A DNA stretch of 64,000 bases from an uncultured Thermoproteales archaeon. GTDB lineage: Archaea > Thermoproteota > Thermoprotei > Thermoproteales > Thermoproteaceae. This document shows, in pieces, positions 17,614-26,776 of the stretch. Positions within the stretch are counted from its first letter, which is position 1. Every line of letters starts with the position of its first letter. Where the stretch lies: the NCBI GenBank assembly GCA_938027595.1, contig CALJAK010000008.1, positions 1 through 64,000 on the forward strand, in the 5' to 3' direction. The position numbers were made by a program, and so were the translations under genes. A model generated the notes under the pieces. That model had not been told where the DNA came from. It saw nothing but the letters and a program-made list of their open reading frames with translations, and ran no database searches.

Positions 17614-18597
17614 GTGGGACTTTCCGTAGCGCTTAGAGACGTGGTGGTGCATTACGGGGGGTCTCCAATCCTCAAGAACATTTCTCTCTCCATAGAAGCT
17701 GGGGAGGGGTTGGTGGTGCTGGGCCCCTCTGGCTGTGGCAAATCAACTCTACTGCGAACCATCGCCGGGTTGGTCACCCCGGCGGGTGGCAGAGTCTACA
17801 TCGGCGGTGTGGACGTGACTAACACGCCTCCAGACAAGCGGGGCGTGTCTATGGTGTTTCAAGACCTCGCGCTTTTTCCACACCTCGACGTTTTTGAAAA
17901 CGTGGCGTTTGGACTCAGACTGCGGCGGCTTGCGGAGGCGGAAATCCGCCGGCGGGTAGTTGAGGCGCTGGAGTTAGTGCGGCTCGACTCACGTGTTTTC
18001 CTCCACCGGCGGGTTGGCCAGTTGTCTGGCGGACAGCAGCAGCGGGTGGCGCTGGCGAGAGCTCTAGTCGTAGAGCCGGAGGTCTTGCTACTCGACGAGC
18101 CCTTCAGCCACATTGACTTAGACATAAAGAACCAGCTGCTGGAGGAGTTGAAGATGCTGCACAACAGGCTGGGGTTCACTATGGTGTACGTCACTCACGA
18201 CAGATTCGAAGCAGTGGAAGTGGGAGACAAGATCGCGTTAATGAGAGATGGGGAGATTGTCCAAGTGGGGAGACCCATGGAGATTTACCGCATGCCGAAG
18301 AATCGCTTCGTGGCTGAATTCTTCGGCGAGGCTAACGTCATCTCCGGCGAGGCGGTCGGGCTGGCGGGCGGCCACGTGGTGGTACGGCCAGAAGACGTAG
18401 TGTTGGGCGGCGACACCACTTACAGACTGAAGGGGACTGTGGTAGACATAACCTTCCTCTGGCACTATCTAAAGGTAGAGATCGAGTCAGGCGGTTACAT
18501 ATACAAGGCATATGTGGATTTAGACACTCCAATCTCTCTGGGGGACGTGGTGGAGTTTGGTTGGAGCGCTAGAGATATGTATGTAATAAATGATTAG
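17614..18597 (+). CDS. ABC transporter ATPase, PotA/CysA-like
   Basis: A 327-residue ATPase. Walker A GPSGCGKST lies near residue 37, the signature LSGGQQQRVALARAL near 137, Walker B LLLDEPF near 158 and the H-loop YVTHD near 193. The C-terminal ~90 residues form a TOBE-type domain (NVISGEA, VVRPEDVVLG) as in PotA, CysA and FbpC importers of polyamines, sulfate/molybdate or iron. The GTG start sits at the expected distance from a TATA box. It overlaps the first permease by 8 bp. The substrate cannot be fixed from the ATPase; the permeases below are of the spermidine/putrescine type. Confidence 0.88.
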   Translation: MGLSVALRDVVVHYGGSPILKNISLSIEAGEGLVVLGPSGCGKSTLLRTIAGLVTPAGGRVYIGGVDVTNTPPDKRGVSMVFQDLALFPHLDVFENVAFGLRLRRLAEAEIRRRVVEALELVRLDSRVFLHRRVGQLSGGQQQRVALARALVVEPEVLLLDEPFSHIDLDIKNQLLEELKMLHNRLGFTMVYVTHDRFEAVEVGDKIALMRDGEIVQVGRPMEIYRMPKNRFVAEFFGEANVISGEAVGLAGGHVVVRPEDVVLGGDTTYRLKGTVVDITFLWHYLKVEIESGGYIYKAYVDLDTPISLGDVVEFGWSARDMYVIND

Positions 18598-19315
18598 GAA
18601 GATAGCTCTCTCCACCCTAGCGGCGGTAGTTCTATTGTTCTACCTACCCTTCGCTGCGTTTTTGCACTTCACCACCGGCGGCGAGCTGCGGCTCCCAACG
18701 GCGGGCGTGGTGGTTACCACGCTCCTCCTGGCGGTGGCCACGGCGGCGTTGGCTATAGCTCTGGCTTACCCAGCGGCGTATTACCTAGCCCGGCGGGGGT
18801 CGGAACTGGAGTTCGCCCTACTAGTGGCCCCCCTGTGGGTCGGGACGTTGCTGAAGGCGTACTCACTACTGGTGGTTTTCGTACTTGTGGAGAGGTATTT
18901 CGGTCTGTCTCTCTGGGGTACTCCAGCCGGCGTGTTAGTCGGCATGGTGTATGAGTACTTCCCCTACGCACTTCTCACTCTCTACGCCGCCGTGGAGAAA
19001 TTAACCGAGGGGCCCATAAACGCCGCGCGGGTGCTGGGCGCTTCAAAAATGCAGACTTTCCTCCGGGTGGAGCTGCCCCTCACGACGCCGGGCGTAGTGG
19101 CTGCCTTCGTCTTGATATTTCTCTTCGCGTTGGGCGACGTAATCATGCCAGCCGTCTTGGGAGCTGGCAAAGTGTACACTTTCGGCAGCTACGTCTGGGA
19201 CCTCTACTTCAAAGCGAGAGACATACTCAGCGGCGGCGTCATGTCCACCGCGTTGGCTGGTTTGTCTCTCTTAGCTACATACGTAGTGTTTAGGACAGTG
19301 AGGTACAGCTTATGA
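18590..19315 (+). CDS. ABC transporter permease, PotB-like
   Basis: A 241-residue permease with about six membrane helices, one of the two subunits of a spermidine/putrescine-type importer. The cytoplasmic EAA loop that docks on the ATPase reads INAARVLGASKMQTFLRVELPLTTPG near residues 142-167, a very good match to the family consensus. The start overlaps the ATPase end by 8 bp and the stop overlaps the next permease by 4 bp. No solute-binding protein gene follows, so the system must use one encoded elsewhere. Confidence 0.85.
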   Translation: MIRKIALSTLAAVVLLFYLPFAAFLHFTTGGELRLPTAGVVVTTLLLAVATAALAIALAYPAAYYLARRGSELEFALLVAPLWVGTLLKAYSLLVVFVLVERYFGLSLWGTPAGVLVGMVYEYFPYALLTLYAAVEKLTEGPINAARVLGASKMQTFLRVELPLTTPGVVAAFVLIFLFALGDVIMPAVLGAGKVYTFGSYVWDLYFKARDILSGGVMSTALAGLSLLATYVVFRTVRYSL

Positions 19316-20070
19316 CGCTGCGCGTCTACACTTGGCTCCTCATAGCTCTCTTCTACGCCCCCATCGGCGTTGTGGTAGCGCTCTCTTTCAACGACAGTAA
19401 ACTACCCTACGTCTGGGGGGGCTTCACCGCCAGGTGGTACCAGGCGTTGGTGCAGTGGGAACAGGCGTGGGGCGCTCTACTCAATAGCTTCGCCATAGCC
19501 ATAGCCGTGGCGCTGGTGGCCACAGCGCTGGGGCTCTTCATGGCTTACGCCTTGAGGAAAGTGACTCACTTAGCCATTTCGCAAGTGGCGGTAGTGATGC
19601 CGGAGGTGTCGGAAGCGCTTGCGTTCGCCGCGGCGCTGTGGTTAGTGTACACCTACACTGGAGTCAATCTCTTCGGCCCCGTGGGGGTCTTCCTAGCGCA
19701 CTTGGCCTACGCCATACCCATGGCGCACGTGCTGCTGGCGCCCTACGTCACATACGTCAGCAGAACTGTAGTAGAGGCGGCTAGGATACTGGGGGCTTCT
19801 GAAGTGAAGGCAGTGGTTTACATAGTGACACCCATGTTAATGCCGGCTTTGACTGCGGCTTTTCTAATCGTCTTCGCCAACTCTTTCGATACATATATAA
19901 AAACCGCTTTCGCCACTGAGCCTGGCTTCGTCACTGCGCCTATCTTGTTATGGAACTACGCCGCCAGAGGCCGGGGAGACCCCACTCTCTATGCGTTAGC
20001 CACCGTGATGTTGATCCCCTCCATCGCCGCCGCCGTTATATACTTTAGAGCCATAAAGCGATATAGCTAA
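19312..20070 (+). CDS. ABC transporter permease, PotC-like
   Basis: A 252-residue permease, the second membrane subunit of the importer. An N-terminal helix is followed by VVALSFNDSK, a PotC-type opening, and about five further helices. The EAA loop is VEAARILGASEVKAVVYIVTP near residue 160. It overlaps the first permease by 4 bp (ATGA). The last 75 bp overlap the convergent acyl-CoA synthetase gene. No binding-protein gene lies in the window. Confidence 0.85.
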   Translation: MTLRVYTWLLIALFYAPIGVVVALSFNDSKLPYVWGGFTARWYQALVQWEQAWGALLNSFAIAIAVALVATALGLFMAYALRKVTHLAISQVAVVMPEVSEALAFAAALWLVYTYTGVNLFGPVGVFLAHLAYAIPMAHVLLAPYVTYVSRTVVEAARILGASEVKAVVYIVTPMLMPALTAAFLIVFANSFDTYIKTAFATEPGFVTAPILLWNYAARGRGDPTLYALATVMLIPSIAAAVIYFRAIKRYS

Positions 20071-21393
20071 CAAAACCCGCGCGGCTCTCCTCGGCGTGTC
20101 TACAACTACAAGCCTCTCCCCCAGTCTCCTCTCCACTGCCTTGACTTGCGGAGAGAAGCCGAGACTCACCGCCACAATTGGCTTCTTCCACTTCTCGAAA
20201 GCCGGCAGTATGTAGTCCACTACTCTCTCGCTGATGGCTGGGGGGTGTATAAACGCCGCCACCACAGCCGCGTCGACGTACCTAAGCCCCACTTCCAACG
20301 CCACCGCGAAGTGACTATCCTCCCCACTTCCCGTCAAGTCAATGGGGTTCCACACAGTGGACACCGGCGGCAGGCGGCGACGTAACTCCTCCTGCGCCTC
20401 TCGAGGCAGCTCGGGCACTCGCAGCCCCACTTCGTTCAGAGCGTCTACGATCTGCACCGCAAGTCCGCCAGACGGAGAGATGACCAGCACATCTCTCACG
20501 CGGCCGCTGTATGTCGCAAGCGCTTTCGCCACGTCGAAAAGCTCTACAATGTCGTGAGCCTCCACGGCGCCTGCTTGTCTAAAGAAACCCCGGTAGATTT
20601 CGTAACTGCCAGCCATGGCGGCGGTGTGAGACAACACAGCCCGCCCCGAGTCCACCCCGCGGCCGGCTTTGTACACCACCACCGGCTTGCCGAGGGTCCT
20701 CACCGCCTTTAAGAAACCGACGGCGTCTTCTCTGCGTCTAAACCCCTCTAGATACATGGCGAACGCCCTCACTTCCCCCAACCCAGCCAAATACTGCAGT
20801 ATCTCCCACTCAGTGACGTCTAGCCTATTGCCGAAATTCACGGCGATACCCACGCCAATGCCCACGCCGGCGGCCCAATCCAAAGCGGCAGTCATAACCG
20901 CACCGCTTTGACTCAAAAGCGCAAGTGGACCGGGGGGAGGCCTCGCCAGCTTACTGCGCGGTAGGAACATGGTGTCTAACCCATTGTAGGCGTTGTATAC
21001 ACCGATGCAGTTCGGCCCCAGTATCCTCACGCCATGTCGCCTAGCCACCTCCGCCAACCGCCTCTCGAGGTCGTCTCTCCCCACCTCCGCAAAACCACCC
21101 GACACTACAATAGCCGCCTTGACTCCCAGCCTGCCGGCTTCTTCAATCACCTCCAGCACGGCGTGGGCAGGTATAGCCACCACTAACAAGTCTGGCGTTT
21201 TGGGCAGTTGGGAAACTCTGGCGTAGAACCGCACTTCCCTACCCCCCACTTCCGCTCTGTCGTATTTGGGGTTGACTGGGTACACCTCTCCCCCAAAGTT
21301 AGACAACTGCAGCAAGATCTGGCCACCCACCGACTGGGGGTTGGGGGAGGCGCCTACTACAGCCACCGACTTGGGGAAAAAGAACTCTCTCAC
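19996..21393 (-). CDS. NDP-forming acyl-CoA synthetase, alpha-subunit type
   Basis: A 465-residue protein built like the alpha subunit of archaeal ADP-forming acetyl/acyl-CoA synthetase. It has an N-terminal CoA-binding Rossmann domain (SVAVVGASPNPQSVGGQ) and two succinyl-CoA synthetase-like domains. The phosphorylated histidine is expected in VLSHTAAMAGSY near residue 255. These enzymes couple acyl-CoA cleavage to ATP formation during growth on peptides. The beta (ATP-grasp) subunit is not in the window. The C terminus runs 75 bp into the convergent permease gene and is low-complexity (Gly/Asp/His). Its start overlaps the upstream gene by 4 bp. Confidence 0.85.
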   Translation of the reverse strand: MREFFFPKSVAVVGASPNPQSVGGQILLQLSNFGGEVYPVNPKYDRAEVGGREVRFYARVSQLPKTPDLLVVAIPAHAVLEVIEEAGRLGVKAAIVVSGGFAEVGRDDLERRLAEVARRHGVRILGPNCIGVYNAYNGLDTMFLPRSKLARPPPGPLALLSQSGAVMTAALDWAAGVGIGVGIAVNFGNRLDVTEWEILQYLAGLGEVRAFAMYLEGFRRREDAVGFLKAVRTLGKPVVVYKAGRGVDSGRAVLSHTAAMAGSYEIYRGFFRQAGAVEAHDIVELFDVAKALATYSGRVRDVLVISPSGGLAVQIVDALNEVGLRVPELPREAQEELRRRLPPVSTVWNPIDLTGSGEDSHFAVALEVGLRYVDAAVVAAFIHPPAISERVVDYILPAFEKWKKPIVAVSLGFSPQVKAVERRLGERLVVVDTPRRAARVLLAISLYGSKVYNGGGDGGDQHHGG

Positions 21394-22613
21394 TTCCCCA
21401 GTGCTTTGGCTATGTCTCCCGGGTTGTAGCCAACGATGGTAGTGAAAGTGCCGTTGGGATACACCACCACCACCATGGGGGTGCCCACGTTTTGTCCAAC
21501 TAAGGCGGTGGCTAGCTGCCTAGCTGAGTTTGTGTCTAGTGGACACTCCTCCGCCGGCAGCTCGGCGGTTGCGTTTGCGTCGCCGCCGAGGAATTTTGTA
21601 TATATCTCTCTAAGTTTGGGTATGAATTCACCCGGCGATTTTCTATAGAGACACCTCAACCGTTGGTGGTCTCTCAAAGCTTCTTGGTGCACTACCAAAT
21701 CTACCAACACCAACTTGTGCCCCTCGAAGAGTGTGTAATTGTAGTGAAACAACATGGCGCAGTAGAGACACTGCAAGTCGAAAAACACCACCGCCGCTGG
21801 CCACCCCCCGCCGAAATTCATGCCGATTTTAGACGCCACACGCAACACGTCTAGCCCCCCACCCGGCGTGGCAGACACGTTTTTAGAAAGTTCGTCAATG
21901 ACTTGCCGCACTTCTGGCGTTATGTCTTGCACTCTAGCCAAGACAAACGTCAAAGTGCCGGCTGTCTGCCCGCCGTAGGACACGCTAACTCTAAACTTGT
22001 AGACAGTCCCGTCGTCTAGGACTTGCTTCTCGTAGTTAAACACTGCGTTGAAACCCACCATGATTGGCATCGTGGTGGTGTTTGTGTATACAGTGGCCCG
22101 CCCGTAGGGCGTCTCCGCCGCCCCAGCTTTAGACCAGTGTTTTGGCGAAGTGGGCCCAGGCAAACCCTCCACTACCAACACAACCTCGTCGAAAGTCTTC
22201 ACTGTGGGTATGTTGAGAGCTGTGGGGCTACACTGTCTGTCGGCCAGTGTGACTCTCTCGCCCGCGATAGTCACAGTCTGCGTGGAGTTTATGCATAGCT
22301 CCATCAGAGTGACGTAGTACGTGGCTCTCCGCACCTCGCCCTGGGGCCCCGTCGACAAGACGTTCACTAAATTCTCTCTTAGGTAGAGATACGTGGCGCT
22401 GTTGTCTATAGACGTGCCGTAGACAACGCCGTCTCTCAGCGGTATGTACATAGTGGAGAAAGTCTGGCCAGCTAGAGACGTGTCGTAGATGTACATCTTG
22501 GCCGCGGTTTGTTGCTCCGCTGGCTTAGTTGGCCACCAGAGCAACACCACCGCCGTTAGTATAACCACCACAACCACAGCTAAAGCGATCCCAATCGCCA
22601 CGTTTCTATTCAT
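21390..22613 (-). CDS. Membrane-anchored thioredoxin-fold protein (DsbA/DsbG-like)
   Basis: A 407-residue protein with an N-terminal anchor helix (IALAVVVVVILTAVVLLWW) and an extracytoplasmic region. The C-terminal ~170 residues look like a DsbA/DsbG-type thioredoxin fold: VVFFDLQCLYCAMLF with a CxxC pair, then an all-alpha insert, then VGTPMVVVVYPNGT, the usual cis-Pro strand, near residue 375. The middle domain (residues ~50-230) is not recognised. It may oxidise, isomerise or reduce disulfides outside the cell. It is co-transcribed with the acyl-CoA synthetase (ATGA overlap), which does not explain its role. Confidence 0.7.
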   Translation of the reverse strand: MNRNVAIGIALAVVVVVILTAVVLLWWPTKPAEQQTAAKMYIYDTSLAGQTFSTMYIPLRDGVVYGTSIDNSATYLYLRENLVNVLSTGPQGEVRRATYYVTLMELCINSTQTVTIAGERVTLADRQCSPTALNIPTVKTFDEVVLVVEGLPGPTSPKHWSKAGAAETPYGRATVYTNTTTMPIMVGFNAVFNYEKQVLDDGTVYKFRVSVSYGGQTAGTLTFVLARVQDITPEVRQVIDELSKNVSATPGGGLDVLRVASKIGMNFGGGWPAAVVFFDLQCLYCAMLFHYNYTLFEGHKLVLVDLVVHQEALRDHQRLRCLYRKSPGEFIPKLREIYTKFLGGDANATAELPAEECPLDTNSARQLATALVGQNVGTPMVVVVYPNGTFTTIVGYNPGDIAKALGK

Positions 22614-22632
22614 GGGGGTGGATGTGTGACGT

Positions 22633-23007
22633 TTAAAAAAGTTTCAATAAATCTCTTATGGAAATAACGCCGTAGAGATCGCCGTTTTTCTCGAGCACAA
22701 TTACGTGCCTCACGTTGTGTACTCTCATCTTCTCCGCGGCGTCTCTCACTGGTTGGTCTCTATACACGGCGATTAGGGGGTACGTGGTGGCCACTTTGTC
22801 TACAGTCACTGTGAGTGGGGCTTTCCCAGCTATAGTGCGCACTACGTCTCGCTCTGACAGCACGCCAATCGGCTTCTTGGGGTTGTCTGGATCCACCACG
22901 ATAAGAACCCCAACGTCATGTCTAGCCATCTTCTCGATGGCTCTCTCCAACGTCTCGTTGGGAGTTGTAGTCAATGGAGGTGTGGACGCCAATTGTCCAC
23001 AATCCAT
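22633..23007 (-). CDS. Two-CBS-domain protein
   Basis: A 124-residue stand-alone Bateman module. CBS1 covers residues ~10-65 (ERAIEKMARHDVGVLIVVD, GVLSERDVVRTI) and CBS2 residues ~75-124 (VRDAAEKMRVHNVRHVIV, GVISIRDLLK). Such modules usually bind AMP, ATP or S-adenosyl compounds and regulate a partner. It lies 19 bp after the VWA gene on the same strand and 19 bp before the thioredoxin-fold gene, so the partner is probably in this operon. Confidence 0.85.
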   Translation of the reverse strand: MDCGQLASTPPLTTTPNETLERAIEKMARHDVGVLIVVDPDNPKKPIGVLSERDVVRTIAGKAPLTVTVDKVATTYPLIAVYRDQPVRDAAEKMRVHNVRHVIVLEKNGDLYGVISIRDLLKLF

Positions 23008-23026
23008 GTGTCTAACTACTCTCTAT

Positions 23027-24298
23027 TTAAAGGTTTTTCAACGCGTTTTTTAGAGTGTCTGGATTCGCCGCGTTTATCTTCACAGTGGGTATTTGTTTTT
23101 CAATCGTGTCGTTTGTGCCGCCGATGAGAATCGCTCTGACTGCTCTGAAGGCCCTACGGGCTGTCTCTAAGACTTCGGAATTCACCATGTCGTCTTCCCC
23201 GTCTGAGATTATCACTAGTTTGTAATTCTGGAGCCCCATCTGCCGCGAGTCTCTGACGGCTGTAGATATCGCAGACGTTATGTCTGTCCCCCCCAGAGGC
23301 AGCACTTTGAGCAATTGCTTGATCACCTCTTTCACGTTGGTGACTGGGGGGTACACCATTTGGTCGAAGAATCTCATCACCACGCGGCGGCTTCTCTTCA
23401 TCAACGCCACAGCCAACGCGGCGGCCCAAGTTATCTTCTGCGTCATATCCACGGCGATCCCGTCGTAGATCGTGTAAAACATAGAGCCAGACTTGTCTAC
23501 TAGTAGGTATAGTTTTTCTCTCGTGTCGAGAGAAGTGTCGTATATAGAGAGAGATTTGGTAGCTAGCTTGTAGCTAAAGAGTTCTCTAGACTGTATGTAG
23601 ATAGCTCGGCTGAAGTTGGTAACTCTCTGGAGGTCTGAAAACGTCCCCAGTCTAGAGACTCCAGATATTAACCCACGGCGTTCTCTATACTGCGGTTGAT
23701 CCACCTCCGACGCTTGCGAAATCAACTCTACTAACGACTGTAGTATTTTAGCCAACCTAGCGCGGTAGGGGTCAATATCTACGTCAAATAACAACTCAGC
23801 CGCCTCCTTGCCCACGTCATTGCCTAGAGTCTTCGCCACGGTTTTTCTCAACTTTTCTATGTTCTTGACGCTCCCCATGTAAAACCTAATGAGACTGTTG
23901 ATTTCGTGCCGCAGTTGTTGATTCTCTCTCAAGTCCTCTCCCCTCCCCCACTCCGCCACTCCTCTCTCTAGTCTAGTCAGTAAGCTATTGTACGCTCTCA
24001 ATAACTTCACAGCCGCCGACCTAGACAAGAAGTAATTATAACGGCTAATTCTAGAAATTTCTTGATATATGTCCGAAGTGGTGTAAGTCTTTAGAAAATG
24101 TCTCCACAGAGAGTCTCCAGTCTCTTCTCTAAAGATGGGCGTTCTGTAGTGTATGTAAAACGCGTCGGCAATCACTTCGTTAGAGATTCTGTTTAGCCTA
24201 AGCGGTATCCCAAGCCGCTGGAAGTACTTCACGATTTCATACACTCTCAGCCTGGTAAGTTCGTCGCCGTAGTCTACGTTGAGGAGTGCGCCAGTCAC
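23027..24298 (-). CDS. VWA-domain protein (CoxE-like)
   Basis: A 423-residue protein. The C-terminal von Willebrand A domain begins near residue 265 with LLVDKSGSMF, the MIDAS metal site DxSxS, and contains LGGTDITSAI and VIISDGEDDM. The first ~250 residues are helical and charged. Proteins of this build pair with MoxR ATPases and help insert cofactors or assemble complexes. The ATGA overlap with the moxR gene upstream supports the pairing. The client is unknown; CoxE-type clients include molybdenum hydroxylases, none of which is encoded here. Confidence 0.85.
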   Translation of the reverse strand: MTGALLNVDYGDELTRLRVYEIVKYFQRLGIPLRLNRISNEVIADAFYIHYRTPIFREETGDSLWRHFLKTYTTSDIYQEISRISRYNYFLSRSAAVKLLRAYNSLLTRLERGVAEWGRGEDLRENQQLRHEINSLIRFYMGSVKNIEKLRKTVAKTLGNDVGKEAAELLFDVDIDPYRARLAKILQSLVELISQASEVDQPQYRERRGLISGVSRLGTFSDLQRVTNFSRAIYIQSRELFSYKLATKSLSIYDTSLDTREKLYLLVDKSGSMFYTIYDGIAVDMTQKITWAAALAVALMKRSRRVVMRFFDQMVYPPVTNVKEVIKQLLKVLPLGGTDITSAISTAVRDSRQMGLQNYKLVIISDGEDDMVNSEVLETARRAFRAVRAILIGGTNDTIEKQIPTVKINAANPDTLKNALKNL

Positions 24299-25401
24299 AG
24301 TTGACTCTTCAACATCTCTAGCGTAGAGCGCAATTCCTCTAACTCAACGTAGAAGAAGCGGTATGTGACTGCGTCAGCTATTTCTCTCTCCAAAATGTTG
24401 TAAGCTTCTCTCAACCGCTCTCTGGCGATATTGACGGCGTTGTTGGCCACTAGGGCTTTGATTTCGTTCACTAAGTCGTACAGCGTGGACAAATTGCCAG
24501 GCATGTGTGTGGCGAGGAAAGACTCGTACTCCGCCAAGTCTTCTCTATCTCTCACTAGGTACTTGAGAGTTTTGAGTACCCCAGCCCTCAGCGTTGGGGA
24601 GTCCACGCTCGCCGGCTCTATGCCCGCTACCGTTAAGTACGCCATTACGTAGAGAGGTATCTTCACTCTAGTGCGGTTCGAGATTTCTATGTGGTCTAGG
24701 TAGGAAGCCACCACGGGCGCAATGTGTTTAACCAAGCCATCTATGTTTTCATAGACGTAGCTCTGTATGTATTCGTTCAACTTCTTCACGTCGTCCATAG
24801 ACATGGCGGGAGTCAGTTGGTCATACCGCTGCCTCAGCCTCAAGCCGGTTTTTATCAACTCCTCCGTCTCGTCTGGCTGGGCGTATTTAGTGAATACCCG
24901 CAGGGGGAACCGGTCGTATAGTGCTTGGAGTTCCTCCTCGTCGGGAATGCGGTTAGTGGCGCCGAAGACAATCCAAGTCTTCACTGGTATTATGCTACCG
25001 CCGTCGTACACCACCCGTTCGTTTAGAATAGTCAACATAGTGTTCAAAATGGCGCTTGAGGCGTTGAAAATCTCGTCTAGTAGGGCGAGGTCGGCTTCCA
25101 CTATGGAGTTGGCGTATATCCTCTTGACGTTTCCCCTGAGTAACTCCACCACGTCTATTGGGCCAATTACTTCCTCTATCTCAGTGAATTTAGTCAAGAG
25201 GCGGTAGAACCACTTGGCTTTCAGTAGTTTAGAGGTGGAAGACACTAACATAGTCTTGGCGGTGCCTGGGGGGCCTATCAGGATGAAGTTCTCTCTCGCC
25301 AAGACGGCGGTGAGACTTGCATCTATCTCGTCGGCGAATTTGTAGAATAGCGAATTCAACGTCCTCCGGACGGTAGCCACTTGATTGACGAGTTTATCCA
25401 C
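24295..25401 (-). CDS. MoxR-family AAA ATPase
   Basis: A 368-residue AAA+ ATPase. Walker A GPPGTAKT lies near residue 40, Walker B with sensor residues LALLDEIFNASSAILNTML near 90-108, then the MoxR-type ERVVYDGG and FGATNRIPDEEELQALYDRFPLR, the arginine-finger region. It acts with the VWA protein that follows as a chaperone-like remodelling pair, comparable in build to RavA-ViaA. It is first in an operon of five - strand genes and is divergent from nurA, 109 bp away. Confidence 0.9.
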   Translation of the reverse strand: MDKLVNQVATVRRTLNSLFYKFADEIDASLTAVLARENFILIGPPGTAKTMLVSSTSKLLKAKWFYRLLTKFTEIEEVIGPIDVVELLRGNVKRIYANSIVEADLALLDEIFNASSAILNTMLTILNERVVYDGGSIIPVKTWIVFGATNRIPDEEELQALYDRFPLRVFTKYAQPDETEELIKTGLRLRQRYDQLTPAMSMDDVKKLNEYIQSYVYENIDGLVKHIAPVVASYLDHIEISNRTRVKIPLYVMAYLTVAGIEPASVDSPTLRAGVLKTLKYLVRDREDLAEYESFLATHMPGNLSTLYDLVNEIKALVANNAVNIARERLREAYNILEREIADAVTYRFFYVELEELRSTLEMLKSQL

Positions 25402-25482
25402 GTGTAGATTTGGTTTTGACTTTAATAGTTTTACAACATCAAAACTTCTTACCTACTCTCTGTCTCTAGCACTATGCCCCAA

Positions 25483-25490
25483 CTATATAA
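25483..25490 (+). promoter_or_regulatory. TATA box of the nurA-herA-mre11-rad50 operon
   Basis: CTATATAA centred about 24 bp before GTG 25511. It decides between the several possible nurA starts in the long open frame that begins at 25385. Confidence 0.65.
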
Positions 25491-25510
25491 ATTCAGTAGA
25501 TAAAAATGGC

Positions 25511-26776
25511 GTGGATGAGTTTTTCGACTTGTTCATAGCTGAAGTTAGGAAAAAACTCCCCAAGTATTTAAAGAGTTGGGACAGTGAAGTTCAACAACTC
25601 ACAGTGCCAAATCGACCGATAAAACCGAGGGGGGGACAGGCGAAAGCCGGCGGAGTCGACGGCGGGGTTGGCGTTGTTAACCTCGCCAACGGGCACCAAG
25701 TGTTGTTAGCCAGAGCGGCGGCTGTGGGGCCCAACTTCGTAGAGCGGGAGTTCGTAGTGGACGTAGCCACCGTCGACTCTAACTCGCTCAAGTGGACTTA
25801 CTTAATTACGGTAGAGGCGCTGGCTGGCTACAGAGCAGTGACACGCAGCGGTGTGGATATCTTGTTCATGGACGGCTCTCTATACGCCAAGACTATGCGG
25901 TTGGTGCATAACCTCATTTTGACTAGAGAATTTCAGAATTTGTACTACGTCCCCGAGTTCGCCGCCGCTCTCCACGCTTTGGCAAAATTGATTGAAGTGG
26001 CGCAGGAGAGGGGCGTGAAGCTTGTGTTTGTGTCTAAAGACAACAACTTCAAGCTATTGAAAGAACACCTCCTCTTTGAGAAACTCTACGAGAGGCATAG
26101 AGACCCCCTCTTCCACAGGGGGACTTTGTGGCACTCCATACTTTGGATACGGAAGTTTAGAAAAGAGTTGTTGGAGTTTTACAAACGCCACAAGTGGGAT
26201 TACCAAACTTCACAAACTCTCGAATTGGTGATAAGGCAGTCAGTTACAGACAGCCAATTGTTGAAGCGGTGGCTCCCCCCGGGTCACTACACCGTGCCGA
26301 TGGTAGTGGGGGGCTGCGACGCCTATCTGAACTACAAAAACCTCAACTCAGTGGAGAAACTAGCGGCGGCTGCGGCGGACAGACTGGAAGACGCCTCTAT
26401 CTTCCGCCTCCGCGAGAGTCGCCAGACGGTGGTGGAGGTGGTGAGAGACGCACTCCGGGGGTTGCCCAAGGTGTACTTCTTCTACGTGAAGTTGGGTGAC
26501 GACAATCCACTGTTGGTGGAGATGCCGGCTGTGGGCACTAAGATGTTTGACAACACTCCCCTCAAGGCTTTCTATCCCTCAGCTGACGTAGACGACGTGA
26601 CGTCGGCACTGCGGCAGTACTACAAAAATTCAATTCACTACAACACGTGGCTTTGGTACGCCCACTCTATCGCTTCGCTGAAGTCTAGCCAACTAAAGGA
26701 GTACTCTGTCTACATTAGCAAATTTCTAAACGGCGTGGGGGTGGCTAGGCGGGTGAAGATGTGGTCTGGGTTATGA
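25511..26776 (+). CDS. nurA: DNA double-strand break repair nuclease NurA
   Basis: NurA degrades the 5' strand at DNA ends together with the HerA helicase. The 421-residue protein has the NurA metal motif VDILFMDGSLYAK near residue 118, a conserved FVSKDNNFKLLKE near 175 and the C-terminal AFYPSADVDDV-type block near 350. GTG 25511 is chosen because a TATA box lies about 24 bp upstream. The longer frame from 25385 would overlap the divergent moxR gene and adds no conserved sequence. The stop overlaps the herA ATG (ATGA). Confidence 0.88.
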   Translation: MDEFFDLFIAEVRKKLPKYLKSWDSEVQQLTVPNRPIKPRGGQAKAGGVDGGVGVVNLANGHQVLLARAAAVGPNFVEREFVVDVATVDSNSLKWTYLITVEALAGYRAVTRSGVDILFMDGSLYAKTMRLVHNLILTREFQNLYYVPEFAAALHALAKLIEVAQERGVKLVFVSKDNNFKLLKEHLLFEKLYERHRDPLFHRGTLWHSILWIRKFRKELLEFYKRHKWDYQTSQTLELVIRQSVTDSQLLKRWLPPGHYTVPMVVGGCDAYLNYKNLNSVEKLAAAAADRLEDASIFRLRESRQTVVEVVRDALRGLPKVYFFYVKLGDDNPLLVEMPAVGTKMFDNTPLKAFYPSADVDDVTSALRQYYKNSIHYNTWLWYAHSIASLKSSQLKEYSVYISKFLNGVGVARRVKMWSGL

